From the NCBI RefSeq assembly GCF_000153705.1, contig NZ_DS022272.1, positions 2,481,924 to 2,545,923 on the forward strand: a DNA stretch of 64,000 nt, given 5' to 3'. Numbering within the stretch: the stretch's first letter is position 1; each line of letters begins with the position of its first letter. The position numbers and the translations under genes are program-made. The notes below the pieces were generated by a model. That model saw nothing but the letters and a program-made list of their open reading frames with translations, made no database searches and was not told the DNA's origin. This document shows positions 21,015 through 29,502 of this stretch, piece after piece. This DNA comes from Fulvimarina pelagi HTCC2506 (GTDB lineage: Bacteria > Pseudomonadota > Alphaproteobacteria > Rhizobiales > Rhizobiaceae).

Positions 21015-21572
21015 TTACTCCGCCGCCGTTTGCGCCTCGGCGAGCGAGGCCCAGGTCGGCGTCTTCACCTCGCGGGTCGCATACGGCACGAATCCGTGCC
21101 TGCGGTAAAGCCGAAGGGCGGCTGGATGATCGAGCGTGTTGGTCTCTATCGTCAGGCGTTCAGGACCCTCGGCAAAGCCCGCCGCGATCGCTTCTTCCAG
21201 AAGCGGTCCGGCGAGTCCCCGCCCACGGAAGGGCGGGAGAATTCCAAAATGGACGATCCGCGCCTGACGGACGTTGCGCTTCACCTCTATCTCAAACCAA
21301 CCGACAGTCTCATGACCGGTCTGAGCGAGGTAGATGCGCGTGCGTGGATTGTAGATTTCCTCGGCGAGCGCCTTGTCCGGAAGGAGGCGCGATGTCCAAT
21401 GATGGGCCGCGCCGACGCTGGCATAGAGATCGCGATAACGCTGCAGAGGCAGTCGTGGGACTTCGACGATCCGCATGGCGGGCGAGCTACCGGAGGCTCG
21501 TCGGCGGATCCTACGGACGTCCGCCGTCATCTCCAGACTCGTGACACGCGTCGTCAGCAGCTCGATGGCCAT
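21015..21572 (-). CDS. GNAT family N-acetyltransferase
   Basis: A 185-residue protein with the acetyl-CoA binding motif A at FRGRGLAGPLLEEAIA (residues about 118-133) and the C-terminal HPAALRLYRRHGFVP of GNAT enzymes. The start codon overlaps the stop of the sulfurtransferase gene (TGATG), so the pair is translationally coupled; the ATG at 21623 would start 51 bases inside that gene. The acceptor substrate is unknown. Confidence 0.78.
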   Translation of the reverse strand: MAIELLTTRVTSLEMTADVRRIRRRASGSSPAMRIVEVPRLPLQRYRDLYASVGAAHHWTSRLLPDKALAEEIYNPRTRIYLAQTGHETVGWFEIEVKRNVRQARIVHFGILPPFRGRGLAGPLLEEAIAAGFAEGPERLTIETNTLDHPAALRLYRRHGFVPYATREVKTPTWASLAEAQTAAE

Positions 21573-22420
21573 CAGGATTGCGTCTCGACCGGCGTATCGG
21601 TCTGGGAGCCCCATTCGCTCCATGAACCGTCGTAAAGCTTGACATCGAAGTTGCCGAGGCTTGCGAAGGCGAGGTTGGCGATGGCCGCCGTGACGCCAGA
21701 CCCACAGCTGGTTACGGCCGATCCATCGGGATCGACGCCAGCCGCCTGCATCTCGCTGCGAAGAGCGTCCGGCCTCTTGAGCCGCCCCTCACTTTGGAGG
21801 TTCAGAAACGGCAGGCTATCGGCACCCGGCATATGGCCAGAGCGGACACCCTCACGCGGCTCGGGCGAGGAACCGGCAAAACGGTCCGCCGGGCGCACGT
21901 CGACGATTTGGCGCTCGCCCTGCCCCGCCGAAATCGTCCGCATCTCGTCCAGAGACGCGATAGCACTGCGATCGAAGTCCGGCGTAAACGTCGTGGGCTC
22001 GATCGCCGGCTGTCCCATCTCGCGCGGCAAGCCCTCCTCAAACCATGCCGGAAAGCCGCCGTCGAGCACCCGTACATCCTTTGCCCCAAAAGTACGGAAC
22101 ATCCACCAGACGCGTGGTGCGGAAAACAGGCCCATGCCGTCGTAGACGATGATCGTGTCGGTCTCGGAAATCCCCAAGGCGCCCACCCTTGTGGCGAAAT
22201 CCTCGGGCGAAGGCAGCGTATGTGGCAACGTCGAATCCGGATCGACGATTTCGTCTTGATCGAAAAACACCGCGCCGGGCACGTGCCCGGCCTCGTATTC
22301 CGATCTCGCGAAACGGCCCATCGCCGGCAGATACCAGGAGGCATCGACGATCGACAGTCCGGACCGCCCCAGCGTCTCGGCGAGATCAGCCGACGAGATA
22401 AGGAAGGGATTCTGGCTCAT
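21572..22420 (-). CDS. sseA: 3-mercaptopyruvate sulfurtransferase (two rhodanese domains)
   Basis: A 282-residue two-domain rhodanese that moves sulfur from 3-mercaptopyruvate (or thiosulfate) to thiols or cyanide. Each half has the rhodanese CH2 signatures (GHVPGAVFFD in the first, SGHMPGADSLPF in the second), and the active loop CGSGVTA with C239 is the mercaptopyruvate type; thiosulfate enzymes usually have CRxGx[RT]. The ATG at 22420 matches the family N-terminus; ATGs at 22441 and 22468 are possible. It is the first gene of a two-gene unit with the acetyltransferase. Confidence 0.88.
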   Translation of the reverse strand: MSQNPFLISSADLAETLGRSGLSIVDASWYLPAMGRFARSEYEAGHVPGAVFFDQDEIVDPDSTLPHTLPSPEDFATRVGALGISETDTIIVYDGMGLFSAPRVWWMFRTFGAKDVRVLDGGFPAWFEEGLPREMGQPAIEPTTFTPDFDRSAIASLDEMRTISAGQGERQIVDVRPADRFAGSSPEPREGVRSGHMPGADSLPFLNLQSEGRLKRPDALRSEMQAAGVDPDGSAVTSCGSGVTAAIANLAFASLGNFDVKLYDGSWSEWGSQTDTPVETQS

Positions 22421-22535
22421 GCGGCTAGAGTGTGGAAGCATGAGCGCTTCGGCAAGAGGCTGGATCAACCGAAAGCTTGGTCAGCGCGAGATTTTCTCAA
22501 GCGATACGCAACCTTGAGTCGCAATCATAAAGCCA

Positions 22536-22561
22536 AAAGGCCCGGATTTCCCCGAGCCTTT
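22536..22561 (-). terminator. Intrinsic terminator of rpsT
   Basis: On the minus strand AAAGGCTCGG and CCGGGCCTTT form a ten-pair stem (one G-U) with a six-base loop, followed by TTGGCTTT. It lies 40 bases after the rpsT stop. Confidence 0.75.
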
Positions 22562-22600
22562 GGAAAGTTCTCACAACGCCGGTAGATCCGGCGGCCTGCC

Positions 22601-22870
22601 TCACGCGTCGGCGAGCTTGTTTACACGCTGCGCGAGACGGGAAATCTTCCGCGACGCGGTGTTCTTGTGGAACACCCCCTTGGAGGAGGCGCGCATCATC
22701 TCGGGCTCAGCCTGTCGGAAGGCTTCGGTCGCGGCATTCTTGTCGCCGGAGGCGATGGCCTCTTCAACGCGGCGCAGGAAGGTGCGAACACGCGAGCGGC
22801 GAGCGGTGTTGACTGCAGTGCGGCGGGCGATCTTACGCGCCGCCTTTTTGGCCGAGGGAGTGTTGGCCAT
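22601..22870 (-). CDS. rpsT: 30S ribosomal protein S20
   Basis: An 89-residue, very basic protein that binds 16S rRNA early in small-subunit assembly. The N-terminus [17 protein letters not shown] and the C-terminal [16 protein letters not shown] are diagnostic. The ribosome binding site AGGAAAGAG lies 7 bases upstream. In many relatives rpsT is next to dnaA at the origin; here it is flanked by a sulfurtransferase gene and yggT. It has a strong promoter and a terminator-like hairpin in its leader (separate entries), which suggests leader control. Confidence 0.97.
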   Translation of the reverse strand: MANTPSAKKAARKIARRTAVNTARRSRVRTFLRRVEEAIASGDKNAATEAFRQAEPEMMRASSKGVFHKNTASRKISRLAQRVNKLADA

Positions 22871-22966
22871 CGGGCGTCTCTTTCCTGTCTGTCCTGATCG
22901 TCGTCAGATGCTTGTCGTTTCGCCTCAGCGATCGTCGGGCGAAAACCTTTCGACCGCCCAAAGGCG

Positions 22967-22986
22967 AAAAGCGCCCGCAGGGGCGC
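22967..22986 (-). promoter_or_regulatory. Terminator-like attenuator hairpin in the rpsT leader
   Basis: On the minus strand GCGCCC-CTGC-GGGCGC is a perfect six-pair stem with a tetraloop followed by TTTT. It starts about 14 bases after the expected transcription start and ends about 96 bases before the rpsT start codon. Such a structure would stop most transcripts unless it is opened, so it is a candidate attenuator. The downstream segment TCGCCTTTGGGCGG could compete for pairing. Confidence 0.55.
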
Positions 22987-23006
22987 TCTCGAAACTCTCG
23001 TCGGCG

Positions 23007-23035
23007 TCTATAAGCGCCGCGACCGAATGCGTCAA
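23007..23035 (-). promoter_or_regulatory. Sigma-70 type promoter of rpsT
   Basis: On the minus strand TTGACG (23035-23030) and TATAGA (23012-23007) are separated by exactly 17 bases, close to the housekeeping consensus. Transcription should start near 23000. Confidence 0.75.
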
Positions 23036-23178
23036 GCTTCGGAAGGGTCACGTTTGAGCAAGGTCGATGCTTCAAACAACGATCTACCATGAGGCGTACC
23101 CCGACGTTTGCTTGCGGGCAACGCCAGCCATCGCTACATCGCCCCGAGACGAAACGCCAAGAGGAAGTCACCCCTACC

Positions 23179-23481
23179 ATGCTCGCCGTTCTCAGTGTCG
23201 TGATGCTCGCCCTCAATATCTACTGGTGGATCATCATCGCCTCGGCGATTCTTTCCTGGCTCTTCGCCTTCAATATCGTCAACTCGGGCAATCCCTTCGT
23301 CGATTCGATCGCGACCTTCCTCTACAAAGCGACCGAGCCGCTCTATCGGCGGATCCGCCGTTTCATGCCCGATCTCGGCGGCATCGATTTGTCTCCGCTT
23401 GTGGCTCTTCTCGGCATTTTCTTCCTGCAGCAGGTCATCATCATCTATCTCTATCCGGCGGTTGCGAGCGCCGGTATCTGA
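23179..23481 (+). CDS. YggT family membrane protein
   Basis: A 100-residue protein with two hydrophobic hairpins and the family core ILSWLFAFNIV and ATEPLYRRIRRFMPDLGGIDLSPLVALLGIFFLQ. YggT proteins are conserved in most bacteria and in chloroplasts (CCB3); they have been linked to osmotic tolerance and membrane organisation, but the molecular role is not settled. The ATG at 23179 has GAGGAAGT 8 bases upstream. No DUF167 partner gene follows. Confidence 0.85.
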   Translation: MLAVLSVVMLALNIYWWIIIASAILSWLFAFNIVNSGNPFVDSIATFLYKATEPLYRRIRRFMPDLGGIDLSPLVALLGIFFLQQVIIIYLYPAVASAGI

Positions 23482-23727
23482 TCAAGCCGTAAATGACGGT
23501 CAGGCAGCCCGCGAAGTTTTGCGTGACTTCCTCGACTACCGGGCCCTCCAATCTGATTTCACGAGTACGATCTACGTGGCCTCGTGGCGTTCGGCGCTTT
23601 CAAGACCTTCTTCGAGACTTTCAGCATGATCGACTTCGGCGACATCCACACCCGCCTGTAGAACGAATGCCACGCCACATACTGGTGCGATCAACCGTTC
23701 GCGTATTGGCGCAGCCGCCGTCTATCA

Positions 23728-25179
23728 CTAAAGCAGGGGGCTGATTAGCCGCGTGATGTTTTCGGCAAGCTGTTTGAAAAAGCCTCGTTCGCGCCACTCT
23801 TCCAGTTCGAGCCGCTTCGATTTTGCCTGGTAGTCGTGCTCGATCTTCTCCAGTTGGCTAGCGAGCTTGTGGTCGTAGGCAATTAGCGTCACCTCCGAAT
23901 TGAGCTCGAACGATCGCAGGTCCATGTTGGACGAACCGATGATCGCTATATCCTCATCGATCGATAGGTGTTTCGCGTGGAGGAACCGCTCCCGGTAGAG
24001 ATAGACCTCGACGCCGGCACTGAGGAGTTCCTCGAAATAGGAGCCCTGAGCAAGATCGATCAGGATGCTGTTTGTCGTTGCCGTGATATAGATCTCGACC
24101 TTCACACCCTTTCGCACCGCGGTCGAGATCGCGTTCAGAAGCTCGTCGTTGGGCACGAAATAGGGTGTTGCGAGCGCGATGCGCCGGCGAGCATTGTGGA
24201 TGATGTCAGTGAAAAGTACGCCGACGCCGGCCTCAGGGAAGTCCGGGCCTGTCGGCATCACCTGCAGCAGCGAGCCGGACCCGATCTCGGCGCGATCCAG
24301 CGCCTCCGGCGGCAGCAGTTCCTCTGTCGCGATGTCCTCTTCTGTCTCGAGATACCAGTCGCCGACGAAGATGGTCTGGAGTTCGAGGACGACGGGCCCG
24401 GTCACCCGCGCCATGAGCTCGCGGTAGAAGGTCTTCGGCTCGTACTCGATCCGATGCATGTTTTGGGAGCCGACCCAACCCACAATACCGTCGATGACAA
24501 CGATCTTTCGGTGGTTGCGCAGATCGAGGCGCGTCGCCTGGCTCCAGAAGCGCAGAGGCAGGATCAGATGCATCTCGACGCCCGAGCCCTTCAGCCGACG
24601 TGCGATCCGACGGCGATCGGCAGATGAGCCGACCGCATCGATGAGCAATCGGCAGGTCACACCCCGCGCCGCTGCTCGCTCCAACGCGCTCAGGACACGA
24701 TTTCCGGCCTCGTCGTCCTGTAGAATGTAAAAGCAGAGATGGGCGTGGTGCCGTGCAGCATCGATATCCGCCGCGATACGGTCGACCACTCGGTTGTAGT
24801 CGCCGTCAAACTCCACCTCGTTGCCGTGAACCGGCGGCAGGCGTCCAATATGCTCGACCAGCTGTGCGGTGATCCGATGGCGGGTCTTGAGGGCGTCGAT
24901 GCTGGTCGGCGAGCGCTCGCCTATGCGCCGGATGATCGGCTCCAGAACGCCCGGAAGCTCCTGCAGCCGCATCCGACGCCATTTCGGATGGAGCGCATTT
25001 CCGAGGAAAAAGTAGATCGGCAGGGCGATCCACGGCAAGAATACAAAGAGGAGAAGCCAGGCCTGTGCGGCAGCGGGTGAACGCTTGAACGGAATATAGA
25101 CGAGAGCTCCGAAAACGATCGTCCAGCCTGCGATCTGCAGGAGCGTCGTCAGAACGTCGATCGTGATCGCCTCGAAGAT
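23728..25179 (-). CDS. cls: Cardiolipin synthase, with no standard start codon at the conserved N-terminus
   Basis: A phospholipase D superfamily enzyme that joins two phosphatidylglycerols to cardiolipin at the inner membrane. Both HKD motifs are present: NHRKIVVIDG with VGSQN, and HAKHLSIDEDIAIIGSSN. The reading frame is open from 25208, and the translation after 25179 (IFEAITIDVLTTLLQIAGWT...) supplies the two N-terminal transmembrane helices that the family has. No ATG, GTG or TTG lies in that part; the first is TTG at 25038, which would remove helix one. AAAGG lies 7 bases before an ATC codon at 25179, giving 483 residues, the normal length. Start at ATC is my best guess; a point mutation or sequencing error is also possible. 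Confidence 0.8.
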   Translation of the reverse strand: MFEAITIDVLTTLLQIAGWTIVFGALVYIPFKRSPAAAQAWLLLFVFLPWIALPIYFFLGNALHPKWRRMRLQELPGVLEPIIRRIGERSPTSIDALKTRHRITAQLVEHIGRLPPVHGNEVEFDGDYNRVVDRIAADIDAARHHAHLCFYILQDDEAGNRVLSALERAAARGVTCRLLIDAVGSSADRRRIARRLKGSGVEMHLILPLRFWSQATRLDLRNHRKIVVIDGIVGWVGSQNMHRIEYEPKTFYRELMARVTGPVVLELQTIFVGDWYLETEEDIATEELLPPEALDRAEIGSGSLLQVMPTGPDFPEAGVGVLFTDIIHNARRRIALATPYFVPNDELLNAISTAVRKGVKVEIYITATTNSILIDLAQGSYFEELLSAGVEVYLYRERFLHAKHLSIDEDIAIIGSSNMDLRSFELNSEVTLIAYDHKLASQLEKIEHDYQAKSKRLELEEWRERGFFKQLAENITRLISPLL

Positions 25180-25368
25180 GGCGTTGCCTTTGAGTTTTCC
25201 GCAATGAGACGATCAGCCGGATCCCATCGTTGGCACCCGCCATGCTGCAAAGTTTATGGCAGCAATCCCAATCTGGAAGCCCGCGTCCTGCGAAGCCCTC
25301 ATTTGCATCGTCGGTGGAGGCTTCTATCTGCTACCTGAGACCGCCACGAGCCGAGAAGCCATTCCTCT

Positions 25369-26136
25369 TTGACACGCATTGTCTACGCCAATCTCGGTTA
25401 CCTTCGTGGGATAGACGGTTCGATCCGGCAGCACGTCGGACGGTTCTGGCGCCACGTCTACACGCCACTTGCCGCCCAAACCGAAAGCATTGCCCAGCTG
25501 ACTGCGAAAATTAAAGAGTTTTCGCCGGACCTGTGCTGCCTCGTAGAACTCGACCGCGGCTCGATCACCAACCGCTTCTTCGACCAGCTTCCCACCATCG
25601 GCAGCGAACTGATGCCGGTCTCGGTTGCACATGGCAAATACGGCATGCGCCGTCCGCTTTCTCCCTTCCACGTGTCTTACGGCAAATCGAACGCATTCCT
25701 CGCCAAGAGACCAGTTACGGCGACCGATCGCTACCTGAGGGACGGCAGGAAGAAACTGGTCTACGACATCCGCCTCCAGACCGAGACGCTCGCCGTCCGC
25801 GTTCTTGTCGTCCACCTCTCCCTCGTCGAGAACGAACGAGCCCGGCAGATCAGGGAACTGTCGCACTGGGTGGCAGAGGACCATACATCGACGATCGTCG
25901 TCGGAGACTTCAATGCCTTTCGGGGCGAGAGCGAGCTGCGGCCGCTGCTCGCGTCGGGCCATCTTTATCACGCCAACAAAGGCATGGAGCCGACATTCCG
26001 ATTCGGCCCCTGGCGCGCCGCCCTCGACACCTGCCTCATTTCAGAAGATCTGCGGAACCATGCCAAAATCACGATCGTCGATCAGCCCTATTCGGATCAT
26101 CAGATGCTCGTGATGGACGTGGGCGGATCGCACTGA
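25369..26136 (+). CDS. Endonuclease/exonuclease/phosphatase (EEP) family protein
   Basis: A 255-residue protein of the metal-dependent EEP superfamily (DNase I, Mg-dependent endonucleases, inositol phosphatases, sphingomyelinases). Active-site elements are VYANLGYL, CLVELD, VVHLSL, VVGDFNAFRGESEL and the terminal YSDHQML. No signal peptide is visible and the start appears to be TTG at 25369. It is divergent from cardiolipin synthase, so a lipid phosphodiester substrate is possible, but the family is too broad to say. Confidence 0.75.
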   Translation: MTRIVYANLGYLRGIDGSIRQHVGRFWRHVYTPLAAQTESIAQLTAKIKEFSPDLCCLVELDRGSITNRFFDQLPTIGSELMPVSVAHGKYGMRRPLSPFHVSYGKSNAFLAKRPVTATDRYLRDGRKKLVYDIRLQTETLAVRVLVVHLSLVENERARQIRELSHWVAEDHTSTIVVGDFNAFRGESELRPLLASGHLYHANKGMEPTFRFGPWRAALDTCLISEDLRNHAKITIVDQPYSDHQMLVMDVGGSH

Positions 26137-26883
26137 TCACTTCGCCAGTTTCTTCACCACCCAACGGGCGACGCCCGGTGCGATGGCACTGACGCCGCGC
26201 AGTACAGCGGCCGCGCCGACCCAGATCTCGTCCTCACCCTTCTCGAGGCCCTTCACGATGCGTTGCGTCGCTTTTTCGACCGACGCCTTGCGCGTCTTGT
26301 ACTGGGTTGTCATCGGCGTTGCGACAACGGGAAGGAGAATCTCTACGATCTTCAGATTGGGCGCATGACTTTCTGCCTGATACCGCATCGACAGCGTGAA
26401 GGAGCGAAGGCCAGCCTTGGTCGCGCAATAGATCGGGTTGTTGGCGGTCGGCGCCACAGCAAGCCCGCTCGTATTGTTGACGATCATCGCGGAAGGCTTT
26501 TCGGCGAGCGGCTTGAAGAGCCGGTTCGCGATGTGGATTGGCGCGGTGAGGTTGACGGCGATCTGCGTGTCCGCGCGCTCGTCGAGTTCCTTCGGGTCGG
26601 TCGTCAGGAATCGGCCTTGCTCGCCCGTGCCGGAATTGTTGATGATGACGGAAAGATCGGGATGGTTCGCGGTCAGCTGGTCGAGAGCGGCATCGAGGGC
26701 GACCGTGTCCGCGAGATCGACCGCCTCATGCTCGACGAGGTCGCTCACGATTGTAGGCGGACGCCGCGACCAGACGATGACCCGACAACGCCGTGCGACG
26801 AGCGCCTTCAAAAGCTCCGCTCCGATGCCGGAGGATCCCCCGGTGAGAAGCACCGTCCGGTTCGCAAGCCCAAATCGGCTCAC
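26137..26883 (-). CDS. Short-chain dehydrogenase (DltE-like SDR)
   Basis: A 248-residue classical SDR: TGGSSGIG near residue 15, NNSG in place of NNAG, and the catalytic YCATK. The last 30 residues (GVSAIAPGVARWVVKKLAK) are amphipathic and could touch the membrane, as in DltE-like SDRs. Its start codon overlaps the stop of the small membrane protein gene (ATGA). The substrate is unknown. Confidence 0.75.
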   Translation of the reverse strand: MSRFGLANRTVLLTGGSSGIGAELLKALVARRCRVIVWSRRPPTIVSDLVEHEAVDLADTVALDAALDQLTANHPDLSVIINNSGTGEQGRFLTTDPKELDERADTQIAVNLTAPIHIANRLFKPLAEKPSAMIVNNTSGLAVAPTANNPIYCATKAGLRSFTLSMRYQAESHAPNLKIVEILLPVVATPMTTQYKTRKASVEKATQRIVKGLEKGEDEIWVGAAAVLRGVSAIAPGVARWVVKKLAK

Positions 26884-27080
26884 TGCTCGCCCTGTCCGTC
26901 CTCTGTCTCGCCGCCATCACCTTGGGTCGCCGGCTGAAGCGGTTCGTCGCTCGGTGTCTGATCGCCAGGCGAGTCGACAAAAAGAAAGTAGATTGCGATC
27001 GCGGCGATCACAACGACGAGGGGCCAGATGATGGCGCGCCTGCGCCCCTTCTCGAAGCTTGGTCCCATTCGCGGTGCCAT
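26880..27080 (-). CDS. Small single-pass membrane protein of unknown function
   Basis: A 66-residue protein with a basic N-terminus (FEKGRRR), one transmembrane helix (residues 17-35, AIIWPLVVVIAAIAIYFLF) and an acidic, Gln/Pro/Glu-rich tail. The GGAGG site is 7 bases before the ATG at 27080, and the stop overlaps the next gene, so it is very likely expressed. The tail should lie in the periplasm. No family is recognised. Confidence 0.65.
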   Translation of the reverse strand: MAPRMGPSFEKGRRRAIIWPLVVVIAAIAIYFLFVDSPGDQTPSDEPLQPATQGDGGETEDGQGEQ

Positions 27081-27159
27081 TGCACGTCCTCCAAACCCTT
27101 GATCCTGAAAGACGACTTAGAGCTTGGAGCGGCCGAACAAAGCGCTTCGAGGGCCTGTC

Positions 27160-28482
27160 CTATCCGAACACACGCTTGAAGATCGTGTCGGCATGCTTGG
27201 TGTGATAGCCGAGATCGAAGCGCGAGCGGATTTCCTCTTCCGAGAGCGCGGCCCGCACTTCCTCGTCGGCGAGGAGCTGTTCGAGGAAATCGACCTTCGC
27301 ATCGCCCGAGACGTGATAGCTCTCCCAGACCTTCATCGCATTGCGCTGGACCAGCCGGTAAGCGTCCTCACGGGAGACGCCGACCTGCGTCAGCGCCAGC
27401 AGAATGCGCTGGGAGTGAACGAGGCCACCGAGCCGGTCCATGTTGGACTGCATGCGCTCGGGATAGACCAAAAGGTTCTCGATCACATTGGTGAGGCGAT
27501 GCAGCGCAAAATCGAGGGTAATCGTTGCGTCCGGTCCGATGTAGCGCTCGACGGAGGAGTGCGAGATGTCCCTCTCATGCCAGAGCGCGACGTTCTCCAT
27601 TGCTGGCATGGCATAGGAGCGCACCATGCGGGCAAGGCCGGTGAGATTCTCGGTCAGCACCGGATTGCGCTTGTGGGGCATCGCCGAAGAGCCCTTCTGG
27701 CCCTTGGAGAAGAACTCCTCGGCTTCCAATACTTCAGTACGTTGAAGGTGACGAATTTCCGTCGCGAGGCGCTCGACCGACGAGGCGATCACGGCGAGCG
27801 TCGCGAAATACATCGCGTGGCGGTCGCGCGGGATCACCTGCGTCGAGACCGGCTCGGCCTTCAACCCCATGGCCTCCGCGATATGCTCCTCGACACGTGG
27901 GTCGATATTCGCAAAAGTGCCGACCGCGCCGGAAATCGCACAGGTCGCGATCTCCTCGCGCGCCGCCACCAAGCGATCCCGGCAGCGCTGGAACTCCACA
28001 TAAGCCTGGGCGAGCTTGACGCCGAAGGTCGTCGGCTCGGCATGGATGCCATGTGAGCGGCCGATCGTGATGGTGTCTTTGTGCTCGAACGCCCGCTTTT
28101 TGAGTGCGTCGAGGAGGCGATCGAGATCGGCGAGAAGGATATCGCTCGCCTTGGTCAGTTGCACGTTGAGGCAGGTGTCAAGCACATCGGACGATGTCAT
28201 ACCCTGATGGACGAAGCGCGCATCCGGCCCGACGATCTCGCTGAGATGCGTCAGGAAGGCGATGACGTCATGTTTGGTCTCGCGCTCGATCGCATCGATC
28301 CGCTCGATGTCGAAAGTCGCCGCCCCACCCTTCTCCCAAATCGTCTTCGCCGCGTCCTTCGGGATGACGTCGAGTTCGGCCAGCGCGTCGCAAGCATGGG
28401 CCTCGATCTCGAACCAGATGCGAAATTTGGTCTCGGGCGACCAGACGGCGACCATATCCGGCCGGGCGTAGCGGGGAATCAT
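27160..28482 (-). CDS. purB: Adenylosuccinate lyase
   Basis: A 440-residue enzyme of the fumarase/aspartase superfamily that releases fumarate from SAICAR and from adenylosuccinate in purine synthesis. It has the signature loop GSSAMPHKRNP, the HQGMTSSDVLDT substrate loop and SHGIHAEP with the catalytic histidine. The start at 28482 (MIPRYARPDM) is the conserved N-terminus; the frame remains open to 28635 but that part has no homology I know. In relatives it often sits near a DUF2259 gene, as here. Confidence 0.95.
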   Translation of the reverse strand: MIPRYARPDMVAVWSPETKFRIWFEIEAHACDALAELDVIPKDAAKTIWEKGGAATFDIERIDAIERETKHDVIAFLTHLSEIVGPDARFVHQGMTSSDVLDTCLNVQLTKASDILLADLDRLLDALKKRAFEHKDTITIGRSHGIHAEPTTFGVKLAQAYVEFQRCRDRLVAAREEIATCAISGAVGTFANIDPRVEEHIAEAMGLKAEPVSTQVIPRDRHAMYFATLAVIASSVERLATEIRHLQRTEVLEAEEFFSKGQKGSSAMPHKRNPVLTENLTGLARMVRSYAMPAMENVALWHERDISHSSVERYIGPDATITLDFALHRLTNVIENLLVYPERMQSNMDRLGGLVHSQRILLALTQVGVSREDAYRLVQRNAMKVWESYHVSGDAKVDFLEQLLADEEVRAALSEEEIRSRFDLGYHTKHADTIFKRVFG

Positions 28483-28579
28483 GGGGCGGCAAGCTTTCGA
28501 TGATGGACAGGCGAGAAGGGGTTCGAAGAGCGCTCTATCAGAGGCTTGTAGAACCCTCAATGAAGCGCCGTGCTTGTCC

Positions 28580-29335
28580 TCAGTCCATCGGCACGGGCAC
28601 GGCGATATGGCGCGTGTCCGGGCCCTCGAAACCATAGCTCTCGACCGCGATGATCGCGACGCCCGAATAGCCGCCGGAAGCCTTCATGTAGAGGCGCACC
28701 TGACGGATTTCGTAGTCTGTCGGGCACCCGCGCGAGAACGGAATGCCGGTATCCTCGTGAAGGGTGAGCGCTTTTTCACCCTCGGCCAACGCGATCCTAT
28801 TCAATTTGAATCCCGCTGTGTCGGTTATCCCTTCGCAGAGTTCGGGCCCTGCCATCGGAAAGGTCGACAACCGCAATTCTGTCGCAGCATCGATCGGCGG
28901 CACGAACAGGCGGGGCACGAACCGCACGACCTTACCGTCCGTTGAAAGATCCGTGGGCAGGTTCTCGATGACGGCAAGCCCAGGCCGTGGTTCGGGCATA
29001 AGATCCGACAGTAGGATGGACGCCTGGCTTCGTGCCTCGTTCATGGCATCCGCTACGGTCGAGGTCTCGTCGCTCAGCGTAACGCGGATCGGCGATGGTC
29101 TGATGAACCGGTCCTTGTCCAGATCGAGAACGAAGATATTCGCATAAGGAAAACCGGAGCCATCCTGGATACCGGACTCCTGATAGGCGAAGACCGCGCC
29201 ATCGTCGGAAAACCCGATTGGTTCGAGCTTTGCAAGGTCTCCGGCATGGGCTGGCACAATCATCGGATAGGCTGTCAGAAAGAGGACGCTGGCCACGGCC
29301 CTGATGCATGCTCTACCTATATCGCAGAAGACCAT
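28580..29335 (-). CDS. DUF2259 exported protein
   Basis: A 251-residue protein with an N-terminal signal segment (IRAVASVLFLTAYPMIVPAHA, cleavage near residue 30). The mature part begins LEPIGFSDDGAVFAYQESG and has the DUF2259 features of predicted secreted proteins in Rhizobiales; two cysteines (ELCEG, SRGCPTD) may pair. The function is unknown. The ATG at 29335 is preferred since it puts the signal sequence at the N-terminus; the frame extends upstream to 29509 but that part reads as noise. Confidence 0.78.
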   Translation of the reverse strand: MVFCDIGRACIRAVASVLFLTAYPMIVPAHAGDLAKLEPIGFSDDGAVFAYQESGIQDGSGFPYANIFVLDLDKDRFIRPSPIRVTLSDETSTVADAMNEARSQASILLSDLMPEPRPGLAVIENLPTDLSTDGKVVRFVPRLFVPPIDAATELRLSTFPMAGPELCEGITDTAGFKLNRIALAEGEKALTLHEDTGIPFSRGCPTDYEIRQVRLYMKASGGYSGVAIIAVESYGFEGPDTRHIAVPVPMD

Positions 29336-29502
29336 CCATAATCCTTCGTCTCGCCGACTCGCGGCGGAGTTTAGCCACCGACCGCTTGCGCGCAAGTCGC
29401 GGAGGCGCCCAAGACACCCCCGACTGTGAATCAGAGCCCGAGGCCCGGGCTCGTCGGACAAGAAATCGCGGCGAAGGACAATCGCCTGAAGGAGCGTGAT
29501 CA

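Larger units (their letters stand above)
22871..23178. other. Divergent intergenic region of rpsT and yggT
   Basis: About 310 bases. The left part is the rpsT leader with its promoter and hairpin. The right part must contain the yggT promoter, where I see no clear -35/-10 pair. Confidence 0.6.

Noticed and set aside
23493..23744. 83-codon ORF after yggT
   Set aside because: It overlaps the end of the cardiolipin synthase gene and has no recognisable features.
24806..25243. ATG at 25243 as the start of cardiolipin synthase through a frameshift
   Set aside because: The ATG frame differs from the cls frame and its product shows no Cls-like residues; the Cls frame itself is continuous, so a frameshift is not needed.
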